Assembly: GCA_025774865.1 (NCBI GenBank)
Contig: JALGZO010000703.1
Coordinates: 1-18,148 of the forward strand
Reading direction: 5' to 3'
Source: a bacterium
GTDB taxonomy: Bacteria > ARS69
DNA length: 18,148 bases
Part shown: positions 6,569-14,406 of the stretch, in pieces
Layout of the letters: each line of letters begins with the position of its first letter
How positions within the stretch are numbered: position 1 is the first letter of the stretch
Program-made: the position numbers and the translations under genes
The notes under the pieces: generated by a model
Database searches by the model: none
Seen by the model: the letters and a program-made list of their open reading frames with translations, nothing else
What the model was told of the DNA's origin: nothing

Positions 6569-7359
6569 CGATCGCCCCTCGATCGTTTCTCTACGAGCAC
6601 GATCCCGGCACTTCGGTGGCCACGATCACGCTGAACCGTCCGGATCGCCTGAACGCCCTCACCTTCGAAGTGTACGAAGAGCTCCGGGACTGCTTCGGCG
6701 CTCTCGACACCGAGCCCGACGTTCGCGCCGTGATGTTGACCGGGGCGGGCCGGGCGTTCTGCTCGGGCGGCGACGTCGAGGACATCATCGGAGCCTTGTT
6801 CGACAAGGACTACGAAGGGCTTCTCGACTTCACGCGATTGACCTGCGATCTCGTGCTCTCGATCCGGCAGTGTCGGCGGCCGGTCGTCGCGGCCCTGAAC
6901 GGCACCGTCGCGGGCGCGGGCGCGGTGATCGCGACCGCCTGCGACTTCCGGATCGCGGCCGAGTCGGCGAAGATCGCGTTCCTCTTCACGAAGGTCGGCC
7001 TGTCGGGCGCGGACATGGGCGCTTCCTGGCTCTTGCCGCGGATCGTCGGCATGGGGCACGCGACGCACCTCTTGATGACCGGCGACTTCATCGACGCGGC
7101 GGAAGCGCACCGGATCGGCCTCTACCACCGGGTGGTGGAAGACGCCGCCGCCGAGGGCAGAGCCCTCGCCGAGAAGCTCGCCACCGGTCCGTCGTTCGCG
7201 CTCGAGGTCACGAAGGATGCGCTCAACCGAGAGGCGGGGATGCACATGCTCGCCGCGTTCGAGCACGAGGGTGAGATTCAGGCCACCTGCATGCAGAACC
7301 CGAACTTTCGCGAGGCGTTCGAGGCCTTCAAGGAGAAGCGGCCCCCGCGGTTCGTGTGA
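6565..7359 (+). CDS. Crotonase-fold enzyme (enoyl-CoA hydratase family) without the catalytic glutamate pair; possible ring-opening hydrolase
   Basis: The 264-residue crotonase has ITLNRPDRLNAL near 22-33, the oxyanion-hole segments RAFCSGGDVEDI and ALNGTVAGAGAV, and the C-terminal segment FREAFEAFKEKRPPRF. The two glutamates of classical hydratases are missing: the GQPE region reads AFLFTKVG (138-145), and the second site reads ATHLLMTG with His168. Instead it has LSGADMG with Asp150, and the KVG block resembles MenB/BadI-type crotonases, which make or hydrolyse C-C bonds in rings. A BadI-like hydrolytic opening of a 2-oxocyclohexane-carbonyl-CoA derivative would fit the pathway. The gene is preceded by GGAGGAG five bases before its ATG and overlaps the RidA stop. 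Assignment to the fold is firm; the reaction is inferred. Confidence 0.88.
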   Translation: MTIAPRSFLYEHDPGTSVATITLNRPDRLNALTFEVYEELRDCFGALDTEPDVRAVMLTGAGRAFCSGGDVEDIIGALFDKDYEGLLDFTRLTCDLVLSIRQCRRPVVAALNGTVAGAGAVIATACDFRIAAESAKIAFLFTKVGLSGADMGASWLLPRIVGMGHATHLLMTGDFIDAAEAHRIGLYHRVVEDAAAEGRALAEKLATGPSFALEVTKDALNREAGMHMLAAFEHEGEIQATCMQNPNFREAFEAFKEKRPPRFV

Positions 7360-7372
7360 GGGTCCCAGACGA

Positions 7373-8545
7373 ATGTCCGAGACGCAGACCGTTCGTGCCT
7401 TCCTCGACGACTCCCACCTCGAGCTCGCTCCGAGGATCGCCGAGTTCGCGGCGCGCGAGATCGCACCCGAGCCGGTCCCCGAGGATGACGCGTCGGCCCG
7501 GGTCCGCGCGCGCGAAGTGCTCGAGCTCCTCGGCGAGAGCGACTGGTTCCGGTTCATCCCGCAGCAGGACCTTCGCGCCTGCTGCCTGATCCGAGAAGCC
7601 CTCGCGGCTGCGTCACCGCTGGCCGATGCCGTCTTTGCGCTGCAGGCGCTGGGGTCCACGCCCATCGTCATCGCCGGCTCCGCCGAGCTCCGCGAAACCT
7701 GGCTCGAGCGCGCGGTCGCCGGCACCTCCATGGCCGCCTTCGCGATGACGGAAGCCGGCGCCGGCTCGGACGTCGCGGCCATCACCACCACCGCCCGCCG
7801 GGACGGCGACCACTACGTCCTCGACGGGACCAAGTCCTTCATTTCGAACGCGGGAATCGCGGACTTCTACACGGTGTTCGCCTCGACCGATCCCTCGGCC
7901 GGTAGCAAGGGCATTTCTTGCTTCGTCGTGGCCGCCGACACCCCGGGGCTCGTCTTCGACGGCCCGCAGATTCTCTCGGCCCCGCATCCGCTCGGCGAGA
8001 TCTCGTTCGACGGGTGCCGCGTCCCGGCCAGTTGCCGGCTCGGGGACGAGGGTGGAGGATTCAAGCTCGGGCTCGCCACTCTGGACCGGCTGCGGGCCAC
8101 GGTGGGCGCGGCCGCCTGCGGCATGGGGACTCGGGCGCTGGACGAAGCGCTCGCGCACGCGACGACTCGACGCCAATTCGGGAAGCCGCTCGCCGAGTTC
8201 CAGCTCGTGCAGCAGAAGCTCGCACGCATGGCCACCGATCTGACGGCAGCCCGGCTTCTCGTCTACCGGGCCGCCTGGGAGAAGGACGGGGGCGCCGAGC
8301 GAGTGACCGTGGAAGCCGCGATGGCGAAAGCGTTCGCGACGGAGGCGGCACAGCGGATCGTCGACGACGCGGTGCAGATCCTCGGGGGGCGCGGCGTCCT
8401 GGCCGAGCACCCCGTGGACCACCTCTACCGGGCGGTCCGGGCGCTTCGTATCTACGAGGGGACGACGGAGATCCAGCACCTCGTCATCGCGGGTCAGCTG
8501 ACCGCGGCGGCGGAGGTCCCCGCGGCGGCCGGCACCGAGAGCTAG
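7373..8545 (+). CDS. Acyl-CoA dehydrogenase
   Basis: The 390-residue flavoprotein has the standard ACAD layout: an N-terminal helical domain, the FAD/substrate motif [16 protein letters not shown] near 119-134, the beta-domain [14 protein letters not shown], and the C-terminal motifs [36 protein letters not shown] and IYEGTTEIQ. Glu362 in YEGT is at the position of the medium-chain enzyme's catalytic base, so it should be an active alpha,beta-dehydrogenase passing electrons to ETF. The start at 7373 follows the crotonase stop by 13 nt with GAGGG upstream; the longer open frame that begins earlier overlaps the crotonase gene and is not family-like. In context it would oxidise a saturated ring or ring-opened dicarboxylyl-CoA intermediate. 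Confidence 0.93.
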   Translation: MSETQTVRAFLDDSHLELAPRIAEFAAREIAPEPVPEDDASARVRAREVLELLGESDWFRFIPQQDLRACCLIREALAAASPLADAVFALQALGSTPIVIAGSAELRETWLERAVAGTSMAAFAMTEAGAGSDVAAITTTARRDGDHYVLDGTKSFISNAGIADFYTVFASTDPSAGSKGISCFVVAADTPGLVFDGPQILSAPHPLGEISFDGCRVPASCRLGDEGGGFKLGLATLDRLRATVGAAACGMGTRALDEALAHATTRRQFGKPLAEFQLVQQKLARMATDLTAARLLVYRAAWEKDGGAERVTVEAAMAKAFATEAAQRIVDDAVQILGGRGVLAEHPVDHLYRAVRALRIYEGTTEIQHLVIAGQLTAAAEVPAAAGTES

Positions 8546-8554
8546 GGGGCGTCC

Positions 8555-10816
8555 GTGAGGATCGTCAGCATCGGCGGTGGCCCCGCCGGGCTCTACTTCG
8601 GGATCTTGATGAAGAAGGCCGATCCGTCGGCCGAGGTCACGATCCTCGAGCGCAACCGTTCGTCGGACACCTTCGGTTTCGGCGTCGTCTTCTCGGACGC
8701 GACCCTCGAGAACCTGCGCGCCGCCGACCCCGAGTCGTTCGGTGAGATCACGCGGCGCTTCCACCACTGGGACGACATCGACGTCCACTACGAAGGGGAG
8801 CTCCTCCGCTCCACCGGTCACGGGTTCTGCGGGCTGTCGCGCAAGACGCTCCTCGACGTTCTCGGGGCGCGCTGTGAGAAGCTCGGCGTCGACGTGCGGT
8901 ACGAGGTGGAGGTCGACGACGAAGCGCCCTACCGCGACGCCGACCTCGTCCTCGCCGCCGACGGAGTCAACAGCGCGATCCGCGAGCGCCACGCCGACCA
9001 CTTCAGGCCGACTACCGACATACGCCCCAACAAGTTCGTGTGGCTCGGCACGACTCGTCCGTTCCCTGCCTTCACGTTCTACTTCAAGGAGACCGAACAC
9101 GGACTCTGGCGGATCCACTGCTACCAGTACGAGAAGGATGCCTCGACCTTCATCGTCGAGACGACCGACGAGGCCTTCCGCCGAGCCGGGCTGGCGGAGG
9201 AGGACGAGGAAGCCACGATCGCGTTTTGCGAGGATCTCTGCCGCGACGAGCTGGACGGACACCGCCTCCTCAAGAACCGCTCCCTTTGGCGCAACTTCCC
9301 CACGATCCGAAACGAGCATTGGTCGTGGGAGAACCTCGTCCTCATGGGCGACGCCGCCCATACCGCCCACTTCTCGGTAGGATCGGGAACGAAGCTCGCG
9401 ATGGAGGACGCGATCACGCTCGTGGAGGCGCTCGGTCAAAACGGCGACGTGGCGGCGGCCGTGCGACGGTACGAGGAAGTACGCCGTCCCGCGGTCGAGA
9501 GCCTGCAGCGCGCGGCGCAGGCGAGCCTCCAGTGGTTCGAGTCGACGGAACGTTACATGCGTTCCGAGCCCATCCAGTTCGGCTTCAACCTGCTCACCCG
9601 GAGCCTTCGTATCACGCACGAGGATCTCAAGATCCGCGATCCGCGGTACATCGAGTCCGTCGACGGGTGGTTCGCAGCCCGAGCGGCCGGGCAGAGCGGC
9701 CTCCCGGTGCCGGCCCGCGCCGGCGAACCCGTACCCCCGCCCATGTTCACGCCGTTCCGGCTCCGGGACCTGCTCCTCACCAACCGCGTCGTCGTCTCCG
9801 CCATGTGTCAGTACCTGGCCGAGAACGGCACTCCGAACGATTGGCACTTCGTCCACCTCGGGAGCCGTGCCGTCGGCGGAGCCGGCCTCGTCTTCACGGA
9901 GATGACGGATGTCTCGGCGGAAGCCAGGATCACGCCCGGCTGCGCCGGGATCTATGCGCCCGAGCACGTCGCGGGGTGGAAGCGCACCGTCGACTTCGTG
10001 CACGAGTACACCGAGGCGAAGATCGGTCTCCAGCTCGCGCACGCCGGGCGCAAGGGATCCACGAAGCTTCCGTGGGCGGGTATCGACGAGCCGCTCGAGG
10101 AAGGGGGCTGGCCGATCCTCGCCGCCTCGCCGATCCCGTGGTTCTCGCACAGCCCGATCCCGAAGGAGATGGACCGCGCCGACATGGACACCGTCCGCGA
10201 CGATTTCGTCCTCTCTACCGAGCTGGCGGAGGCCGCGGGCTTCGACATCCTGGAGCTCCACTTCGCCCACGGGTATCTGCTCTCGAGCTTCATCTCCCCG
10301 CTCACGAACGAGCGGACCGACGAGTACGGCGGTTCCCTCGAGAATCGGATGCGCTTCCCGCTCGAGGTCCTCGACGCGGTTCGCGCGGCCTGGCCGGAAC
10401 GGAAGCCGATCTCGGTCCGCATTTCCGCCGTGGACTGGGCGCCGGCCGGCATGGATGCCGGTGACGCCGTCGACGTGGCGAGACTCTTGAAGGAGCACCA
10501 GTGCGACATCGTCGACGTGTCGGCCGGGCAGACGGTGCCGTATGCGAAGCCGGCCTACGGCCGACAGTTCCAGACCCCGTTCTCCGATCGGATCCGTCAG
10601 GAGGTCGACATTCCGACGATCGCGGTCGGCAACATCTCGTCCTTCATGGACGTGAACACGATACTCGCGGCGGGTCGCGCGGATCTCTGCGCGCTCGCCC
10701 GCGCGCACTTGTGGGATCCGTACTGGATCCGACACGCGGCTCACGAGCAGGGCTGGAAGCTCCCCTGGCCCGACCCTTACTCCGTCCTGGAGAACTACAC
10801 GCCGCGGTTCAAGTAG
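8555..10816 (+). CDS. 2-aminobenzoyl-CoA monooxygenase/reductase-type fusion (FAD aromatic hydroxylase + old yellow enzyme)
   Basis: This 753-residue bifunctional flavoprotein has two parts. Residues 1 to about 380 are a class A flavin monooxygenase with [12 protein letters not shown] at the N-terminus and [22 protein letters not shown] (Asp266) contacting FAD. Residues from about 397 ([17 protein letters not shown]) are an old-yellow-enzyme FMN reductase with [10 protein letters not shown] (His496), [16 protein letters not shown] (His572) and [12 protein letters not shown]. This is the architecture of Azoarcus evansii 2-aminobenzoyl-CoA monooxygenase/reductase and of proteins annotated as salicylyl-CoA 5-hydroxylase/oxidoreductase. 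It hydroxylates the ring at C5, then reduces it to 2-amino-5-oxocyclohex-1-enecarbonyl-CoA. The GTG start at 8555 follows a GGGGG ribosome site, 9 nt after the previous stop. Kynurenine genes nearby favour anthranilate over salicylate. It is the last gene of the operon. Confidence 0.9.
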   Translation: MRIVSIGGGPAGLYFGILMKKADPSAEVTILERNRSSDTFGFGVVFSDATLENLRAADPESFGEITRRFHHWDDIDVHYEGELLRSTGHGFCGLSRKTLLDVLGARCEKLGVDVRYEVEVDDEAPYRDADLVLAADGVNSAIRERHADHFRPTTDIRPNKFVWLGTTRPFPAFTFYFKETEHGLWRIHCYQYEKDASTFIVETTDEAFRRAGLAEEDEEATIAFCEDLCRDELDGHRLLKNRSLWRNFPTIRNEHWSWENLVLMGDAAHTAHFSVGSGTKLAMEDAITLVEALGQNGDVAAAVRRYEEVRRPAVESLQRAAQASLQWFESTERYMRSEPIQFGFNLLTRSLRITHEDLKIRDPRYIESVDGWFAARAAGQSGLPVPARAGEPVPPPMFTPFRLRDLLLTNRVVVSAMCQYLAENGTPNDWHFVHLGSRAVGGAGLVFTEMTDVSAEARITPGCAGIYAPEHVAGWKRTVDFVHEYTEAKIGLQLAHAGRKGSTKLPWAGIDEPLEEGGWPILAASPIPWFSHSPIPKEMDRADMDTVRDDFVLSTELAEAAGFDILELHFAHGYLLSSFISPLTNERTDEYGGSLENRMRFPLEVLDAVRAAWPERKPISVRISAVDWAPAGMDAGDAVDVARLLKEHQCDIVDVSAGQTVPYAKPAYGRQFQTPFSDRIRQEVDIPTIAVGNISSFMDVNTILAAGRADLCALARAHLWDPYWIRHAAHEQGWKLPWPDPYSVLENYTPRFK

Positions 10817-10859
10817 TCGCGCCCCGCGCCGCGCGTCGGGCGCCGGTGGTGCGTCGCCG

Positions 10860-10880
10860 CCGCCGTTTTGCGGCGGTTTG
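10860..10880 (+). terminator. Possible intrinsic terminator after the catabolic operon
   Basis: CCGCCG (10860-10865) and CGGCGG (10871-10876) form a six-base-pair all-GC stem with a TTTTG loop, followed by TTTG, 44 nt after the fusion-enzyme stop. The U tract is short, so termination efficiency is uncertain. The right arm plus TTTG could alternatively pair, with a small bulge, with CAAACGCCGCC at 10914-10924. Confidence 0.45.
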
Positions 10881-10942
10881 TCGATCCTGGCTCCGCACCG
10901 GTTCCAACAACTGCAAACGCCGCCAATCTTCTTGAAACATTG

Positions 10943-10957
10943 TTGTGCATTGCACAA
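10943..10957. promoter_or_regulatory. Perfect 15-nt palindrome, probable operator
   Basis: TTGTGCA-T-TGCACAA is an exact inverted repeat with 7-nt arms and a single central base. It sits in an AT-richer island within the 300-nt gap before the DUF4956 operon, about 50 nt upstream of the proposed promoter core. Its size and symmetry fit a dimeric helix-turn-helix regulator. No regulator gene is present in the window, so the binding protein is unknown. Confidence 0.5.
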
Positions 10958-10983
10958 TTCCGAACCGTGTCGGTGGAAAGTAT

Positions 10984-11014
10984 TTGCGCAGGTCGATTCG
11001 GAAAATGCTATCCT
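10984..11014 (+). promoter_or_regulatory. Possible extended -10 promoter for the DUF4956-CotH-VTC operon
   Basis: TGCTATCCT at 11006-11014 resembles an extended -10 element (TGn plus TATCCT, 4 of 6 matches), with TTGCGC at 10984-10989 as a weak -35 box. The 19-nt spacer is long, so the extended -10 would do most of the work. Transcription would start near 11021 and leave a leader of about 96 nt before the GTG at 11117. Confidence 0.4.
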
Positions 11015-11035
11015 CATTTCTCAACACATCTCACC

Positions 11036-11094
11036 CCTTCTCTCTCGAGAAGGAACGTGGCCAGTTCGGATCCGCGACGACGCCCCTTCGTCGC
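11036..11094 (+). promoter_or_regulatory. Two consecutive stem-loops in the DUF4956 operon leader
   Basis: The first hairpin pairs CCTTCTC (11036-11042) with GAGAAGG (11047-11053) around a TCTC loop. The second pairs GCGACGA (11074-11080) with TCGTCGC (11088-11094) around a 7-nt loop. The second ends 9 nt before the AGGGGA ribosome site at 11104-11109, so it could influence translation of the GTG-started gene. Neither has a U tract and no known riboswitch class was recognised. Confidence 0.4.
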
Positions 11095-11116
11095 AGGTCA
11101 CGCAGGGGAATGACCC

Positions 11117-11803
11117 GTGGACAAGATCCAGACGTTTGAGCAGTTCCTGACGAACCAGAGCGTCCAGGTGGACGTCCCGTCGTTCATCGTCAACACGTTG
11201 CTCGCGGCGTTCCTCTCGTTCCTGCTCGGTCGCCTCTACGTGAAGTTCGGCCAGTCGCTTTCCAATCGTCGGCTCTTCGCCAAGAACTTCATGCTGATCG
11301 CGGTGACGACGATGTTCATCATCACCGTCGTGAAGTCGTCCTTGGCCCTCTCGCTGGGTTTGGTCGGCGCTCTCTCGATCGTACGATTTCGGGCGGCCAT
11401 CAAGGAGCCGGAGGAGCTCGCGTATCTCTTCCTCAACATCGCCATCGGCCTGGGGCTCGGCGCCGATCAGAGGATCATCACACTCGTAGCGTTCGGGCTC
11501 GTGGGTTCTCTGATCGTGTCGCGGGGATTCCTGCAGCAGCGGGAGGAAGACGGCAACCTGTACCTGTCGATCGACAGTCACAATCCGGAGAAGGTGGAGC
11601 TCCGGGACATCGTGAGCACGCTGAAGCAGCATTGCTCGGGCGTCACGATGAAGCGCTTCCACGAAACGAAGGAGGCCCTCGAGGCGACGTTCCTCGTGGA
11701 GTTCGACGACTTCAATCAGCTCAACGAAACGCGATCGGGGCTGCAGGGCCTCAACGAGCACCTCACGATCCGCTTTCTCGATCTCAAGGGTGTCCACGAA
11801 TGA
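11117..11803 (+). CDS. DUF4956-family integral membrane protein
   Basis: The 228-residue protein has four or five hydrophobic segments: about 20-42, 56-72, 74-90, and 102-135, which is long enough for two. They surround the family motif SLGLVGALSIVRFRAAIKEPEEL, a conserved membrane-embedded stretch with charged residues. The C-terminal 80 residues are soluble (NLYLSIDSHNPEKVELRDIV onward), with alternating strands and helices that could form an ACT- or ferredoxin-like domain. Translation starts at GTG with AGGGGA seven bases upstream. The biochemical role of DUF4956 is unknown to me. It is repeatedly found beside CotH and VTC-domain genes, as here, and the ATGA overlap with the CotH gene supports a shared membrane complex. 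The family call rests on the SIVRFR motif. Confidence 0.85.
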   Translation: MDKIQTFEQFLTNQSVQVDVPSFIVNTLLAAFLSFLLGRLYVKFGQSLSNRRLFAKNFMLIAVTTMFIITVVKSSLALSLGLVGALSIVRFRAAIKEPEELAYLFLNIAIGLGLGADQRIITLVAFGLVGSLIVSRGFLQQREEDGNLYLSIDSHNPEKVELRDIVSTLKQHCSGVTMKRFHETKEALEATFLVEFDDFNQLNETRSGLQGLNEHLTIRFLDLKGVHE

Positions 11804-14406
11804 TCGTCAAGAGCGCGAGCCGCAAGCGGCCGTCGAGGCTCGCCGAGTTGCTTCACGGAAAGGTGAGGCGAGCGCTCTTGGTGTCGGGGCTCATCGTGGT
11901 GGCGCTCCCCGCCATCACTCTCGGCAGCATCTACTACGGCATGCTTCTGCACGAGCAGAAGGTCGCGGACTCGTTCGCGACCTTCTTCGAAAACGCAGTA
12001 CAGACGAAGCTCGAGCTCGGACCGAACTTCGTCCGGGGGCAGCTGGCGAACCCGGAACGGCTGACGATCGACGTCAAGCACGAGGACTTCCAGAAGCTGG
12101 CGTACAAGCGGGACGTGGCGATCGAGACCGGAGTCCTGCTCACGAGTCCCGACGACTACGTGCCGGCGAAGATCCGCCACCGGGACAAGACCTACAAGAT
12201 TCACCTGCGGCTCAAAGGAGACTGGATCGACCACCTCGAGGGCGACAAGTGGTCCTTCCGGGTGAAGGTCAGGGACAACGAGACGCTGTTCGGGATGAAC
12301 AAGTTGTCGCTGCACCATCCGAGAACCCGGAACTTCATTCACGAGTGGATCTTTCACGAGGCCTTGCAGCGGGAGGGAATCGTCGCGCCGCGCTATTACT
12401 TCGTGGACGTCGTTCTCAACGGGAAGCCGCTCGGCATCTACGCGCTCGAGGAACACTTCGACAAGAGGCTGGTCGAGAACAACCGGCACCGCGAGGGCCC
12501 GATTCTCAAGCTCAGCGAGGATGCGCTCTGGCCCGACCTCGCCCTCTTCGGCAAGGGCTCGGCCGAGAGCCCCACGGGTCTGCAGGCGGAGGAGATCGCG
12601 CCCGTCGAGGCGTTCCGGTTGAGCAAGATCAAGCGGGACCCCATGCTCACGGCGGAGTTCCGGAAGGCCATCGCCCTCCTGGACGGCTTCCGGAGCGGGG
12701 CGGTCTCGGTCCGGCAGGCTTTCGACGACGACAAGCTGGCGGCCTACCTCGCGCTCTGTGACGTCATGGGCGCGAAGCACGCCGCGATCTGGTTCAACCT
12801 GCGGTTCTTCTACAACCCCGTGACTTCCCGTCTGGAGCCCGTGGGGTTCGACGGAAACGCGGGCGGCGAGCTCGAGCAACTCATCGGCTCGAATCGGTCC
12901 CAGGCCAACGAGTCCGTGAAGTTCAAGGACCGGTGCTTCTCCGATCCCGAGTTCTTCGGGAGGTACGTCGCGGCGCTCGAGCGCCTCTCCGACGAACGCT
13001 GGCTGGATTCCCTGCTCGACGAAATCGACGCGGGGCTCACGAGGAACCTGGGCATCCTCTATCGAGAGTTTCCGTACTACCACTTCAGCACGCGCGTGTA
13101 CCGGGACAACCAGGCGAAGATCCGCGCGGTCATCGATCCGACCCGGGCCGTTCACGCGTACTACACGAAGCACACGGTCGATTCGGTGACCCTGGAGCTC
13201 GGCAACGTCCAACCGCTCCCGGTGGAGATTCTCGGGCTCGAGACGGTGGTGGGCGTCCCGGAGTGGCTGCCGGAGCCCCTGGTCTTGGCTTCGTACGTTC
13301 CGTCGAAGTTGCCGAGCTACGAGCACGTCGAGTTCGGGATTCCGGGCGAGGCCGGCTGGCAAGCCGGTCTGGAGGACTCTCTGAAGGTCCGGTACCGCAT
13401 CCTCGGGACCGAGGCCAGCCGCTCCGAGGAAGTCTTCTCGTGGTCCCGGCCGGATCCGGCCATCCTCGAGGGGGACGTGACCCGCCGGGAGCCCAACGCC
13501 GATACGTTTCCCTTCCTGCTGGTCGACGACCTCGCGGCCACGATCCTCGTGAAGCCGGGCTCGTGGACCGTGGGCCGGGACCTCGTGATTCCCGGGGGCT
13601 ACACGGTTCTGGCGGGGCCGGCGACGGAGCTCGACATCGTCAACGGCGCGACGATCCTGTCGCGCTCGCCGCTCAACCTCCGGGGAACGAAAGAGGCACC
13701 GATCGTCTTCCGGTCGAGCGACTCGACCGCGCAAGGCGTGGTGGTTCTCGAGGCGGAGCGGATGTCGGTACTCACGCACGTCCGGTTTCTGAATCTCGGG
13801 AGTCCCGAGGTGGACGGCTGGAACGTCACCGGCGCGGTAACGTTCTACGAGTCACCGCTCGAGTCGGTCGATTGCGAGTTCGGAATGAACCGCTGCGAGG
13901 ACGCGCTGAACGTGATCCGGACGAGCTTCGACATCGACGGAGCGATCTTCCGCGACACTCACTCCGACGCCTTCGACAGCGACTTCTGCTCCGGCACGAT
14001 CCGGCGGTCGTCGTTCGTCCGGTGCGGCAACGACGGTATCGACATCTCCGGAAGCACGGTGACGGTGGAAAACGTCTCCGTGGACGGGGCCGGCGACAAG
14101 GCGGTCAGCGCCGGCGAGTCCAGCCGGATGACGATGAGCGAGATTCGCATCTCGAAGGCGAACATCGGCGTCGCAAGCAAAGATCAATGCGAGGTCGACG
14201 GTACGGACGTCGTCATCCGCGACACGAAGATCGGTCTGACCGCGTTCCGGAAGAAATCGGAGTTCGGGCCGGCGTCCATGAAGGTCCGGCAGCTCGCCCT
14301 CCACGGCGTCGAAACACCGAGTCTCGTCGAGACGGGCTCGAGCGTCGAAGTCGACGGAAAGGCGCTCACGGAGAATGGCGCGGACCTGAAGGGATTGCTC
14401 TACTGA
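11800..14406 (+). CDS. Membrane-anchored CotH-kinase-domain protein with C-terminal parallel beta-helix
   Basis: The protein has 868 residues. A single N-terminal membrane anchor (about 24-47) follows a basic tail, implying an extracytoplasmic body. Residues about 95-450 form a CotH domain with RLKGDWIDHLEGDKWSFRVKV near 137-157, NGKPLGIYALEEHFDKRL near 207-224, and the active-site-type GFDGN containing Asp351 and Asn353. CotH of Bacillus is an atypical protein kinase that phosphorylates spore-coat proteins. From about 578 the sequence changes to short repeating strands (for example CGNDGIDISGSTVTVENVSV), the pattern of a right-handed parallel beta-helix as in pectate-lyase-like surface proteins. 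The middle segment (about 450-575) may be a lamin-tail-like or linker region. It overlaps DUF4956 by 4 nt and the VTC gene by 1 nt. Substrates are unknown. Confidence 0.85.
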   Translation: MIVKSASRKRPSRLAELLHGKVRRALLVSGLIVVALPAITLGSIYYGMLLHEQKVADSFATFFENAVQTKLELGPNFVRGQLANPERLTIDVKHEDFQKLAYKRDVAIETGVLLTSPDDYVPAKIRHRDKTYKIHLRLKGDWIDHLEGDKWSFRVKVRDNETLFGMNKLSLHHPRTRNFIHEWIFHEALQREGIVAPRYYFVDVVLNGKPLGIYALEEHFDKRLVENNRHREGPILKLSEDALWPDLALFGKGSAESPTGLQAEEIAPVEAFRLSKIKRDPMLTAEFRKAIALLDGFRSGAVSVRQAFDDDKLAAYLALCDVMGAKHAAIWFNLRFFYNPVTSRLEPVGFDGNAGGELEQLIGSNRSQANESVKFKDRCFSDPEFFGRYVAALERLSDERWLDSLLDEIDAGLTRNLGILYREFPYYHFSTRVYRDNQAKIRAVIDPTRAVHAYYTKHTVDSVTLELGNVQPLPVEILGLETVVGVPEWLPEPLVLASYVPSKLPSYEHVEFGIPGEAGWQAGLEDSLKVRYRILGTEASRSEEVFSWSRPDPAILEGDVTRREPNADTFPFLLVDDLAATILVKPGSWTVGRDLVIPGGYTVLAGPATELDIVNGATILSRSPLNLRGTKEAPIVFRSSDSTAQGVVVLEAERMSVLTHVRFLNLGSPEVDGWNVTGAVTFYESPLESVDCEFGMNRCEDALNVIRTSFDIDGAIFRDTHSDAFDSDFCSGTIRRSSFVRCGNDGIDISGSTVTVENVSVDGAGDKAVSAGESSRMTMSEIRISKANIGVASKDQCEVDGTDVVIRDTKIGLTAFRKKSEFGPASMKVRQLALHGVETPSLVETGSSVEVDGKALTENGADLKGLLY

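Noticed and set aside
7613-11017. A minus-strand open frame of more than 1100 codons lying opposite the acyl-CoA dehydrogenase and fusion-enzyme genes
   Set aside because: It is rich in Arg, Gly, Val and Asp-His runs without recognisable motifs and mirrors high-GC codon usage of two confidently identified genes; a composition artefact.
10868-11150. Small plus-strand open frames in the gap before the DUF4956 gene
   Set aside because: They lack ribosome sites, overlap each other in different frames, span the palindrome and hairpins, and have no protein-like pattern.
11716-13779. A minus-strand open frame of 687 codons opposite the CotH gene
   Set aside because: Same Arg/Glu/Val-rich antisense pattern, no domain signature, and the sense strand carries clear CotH motifs.
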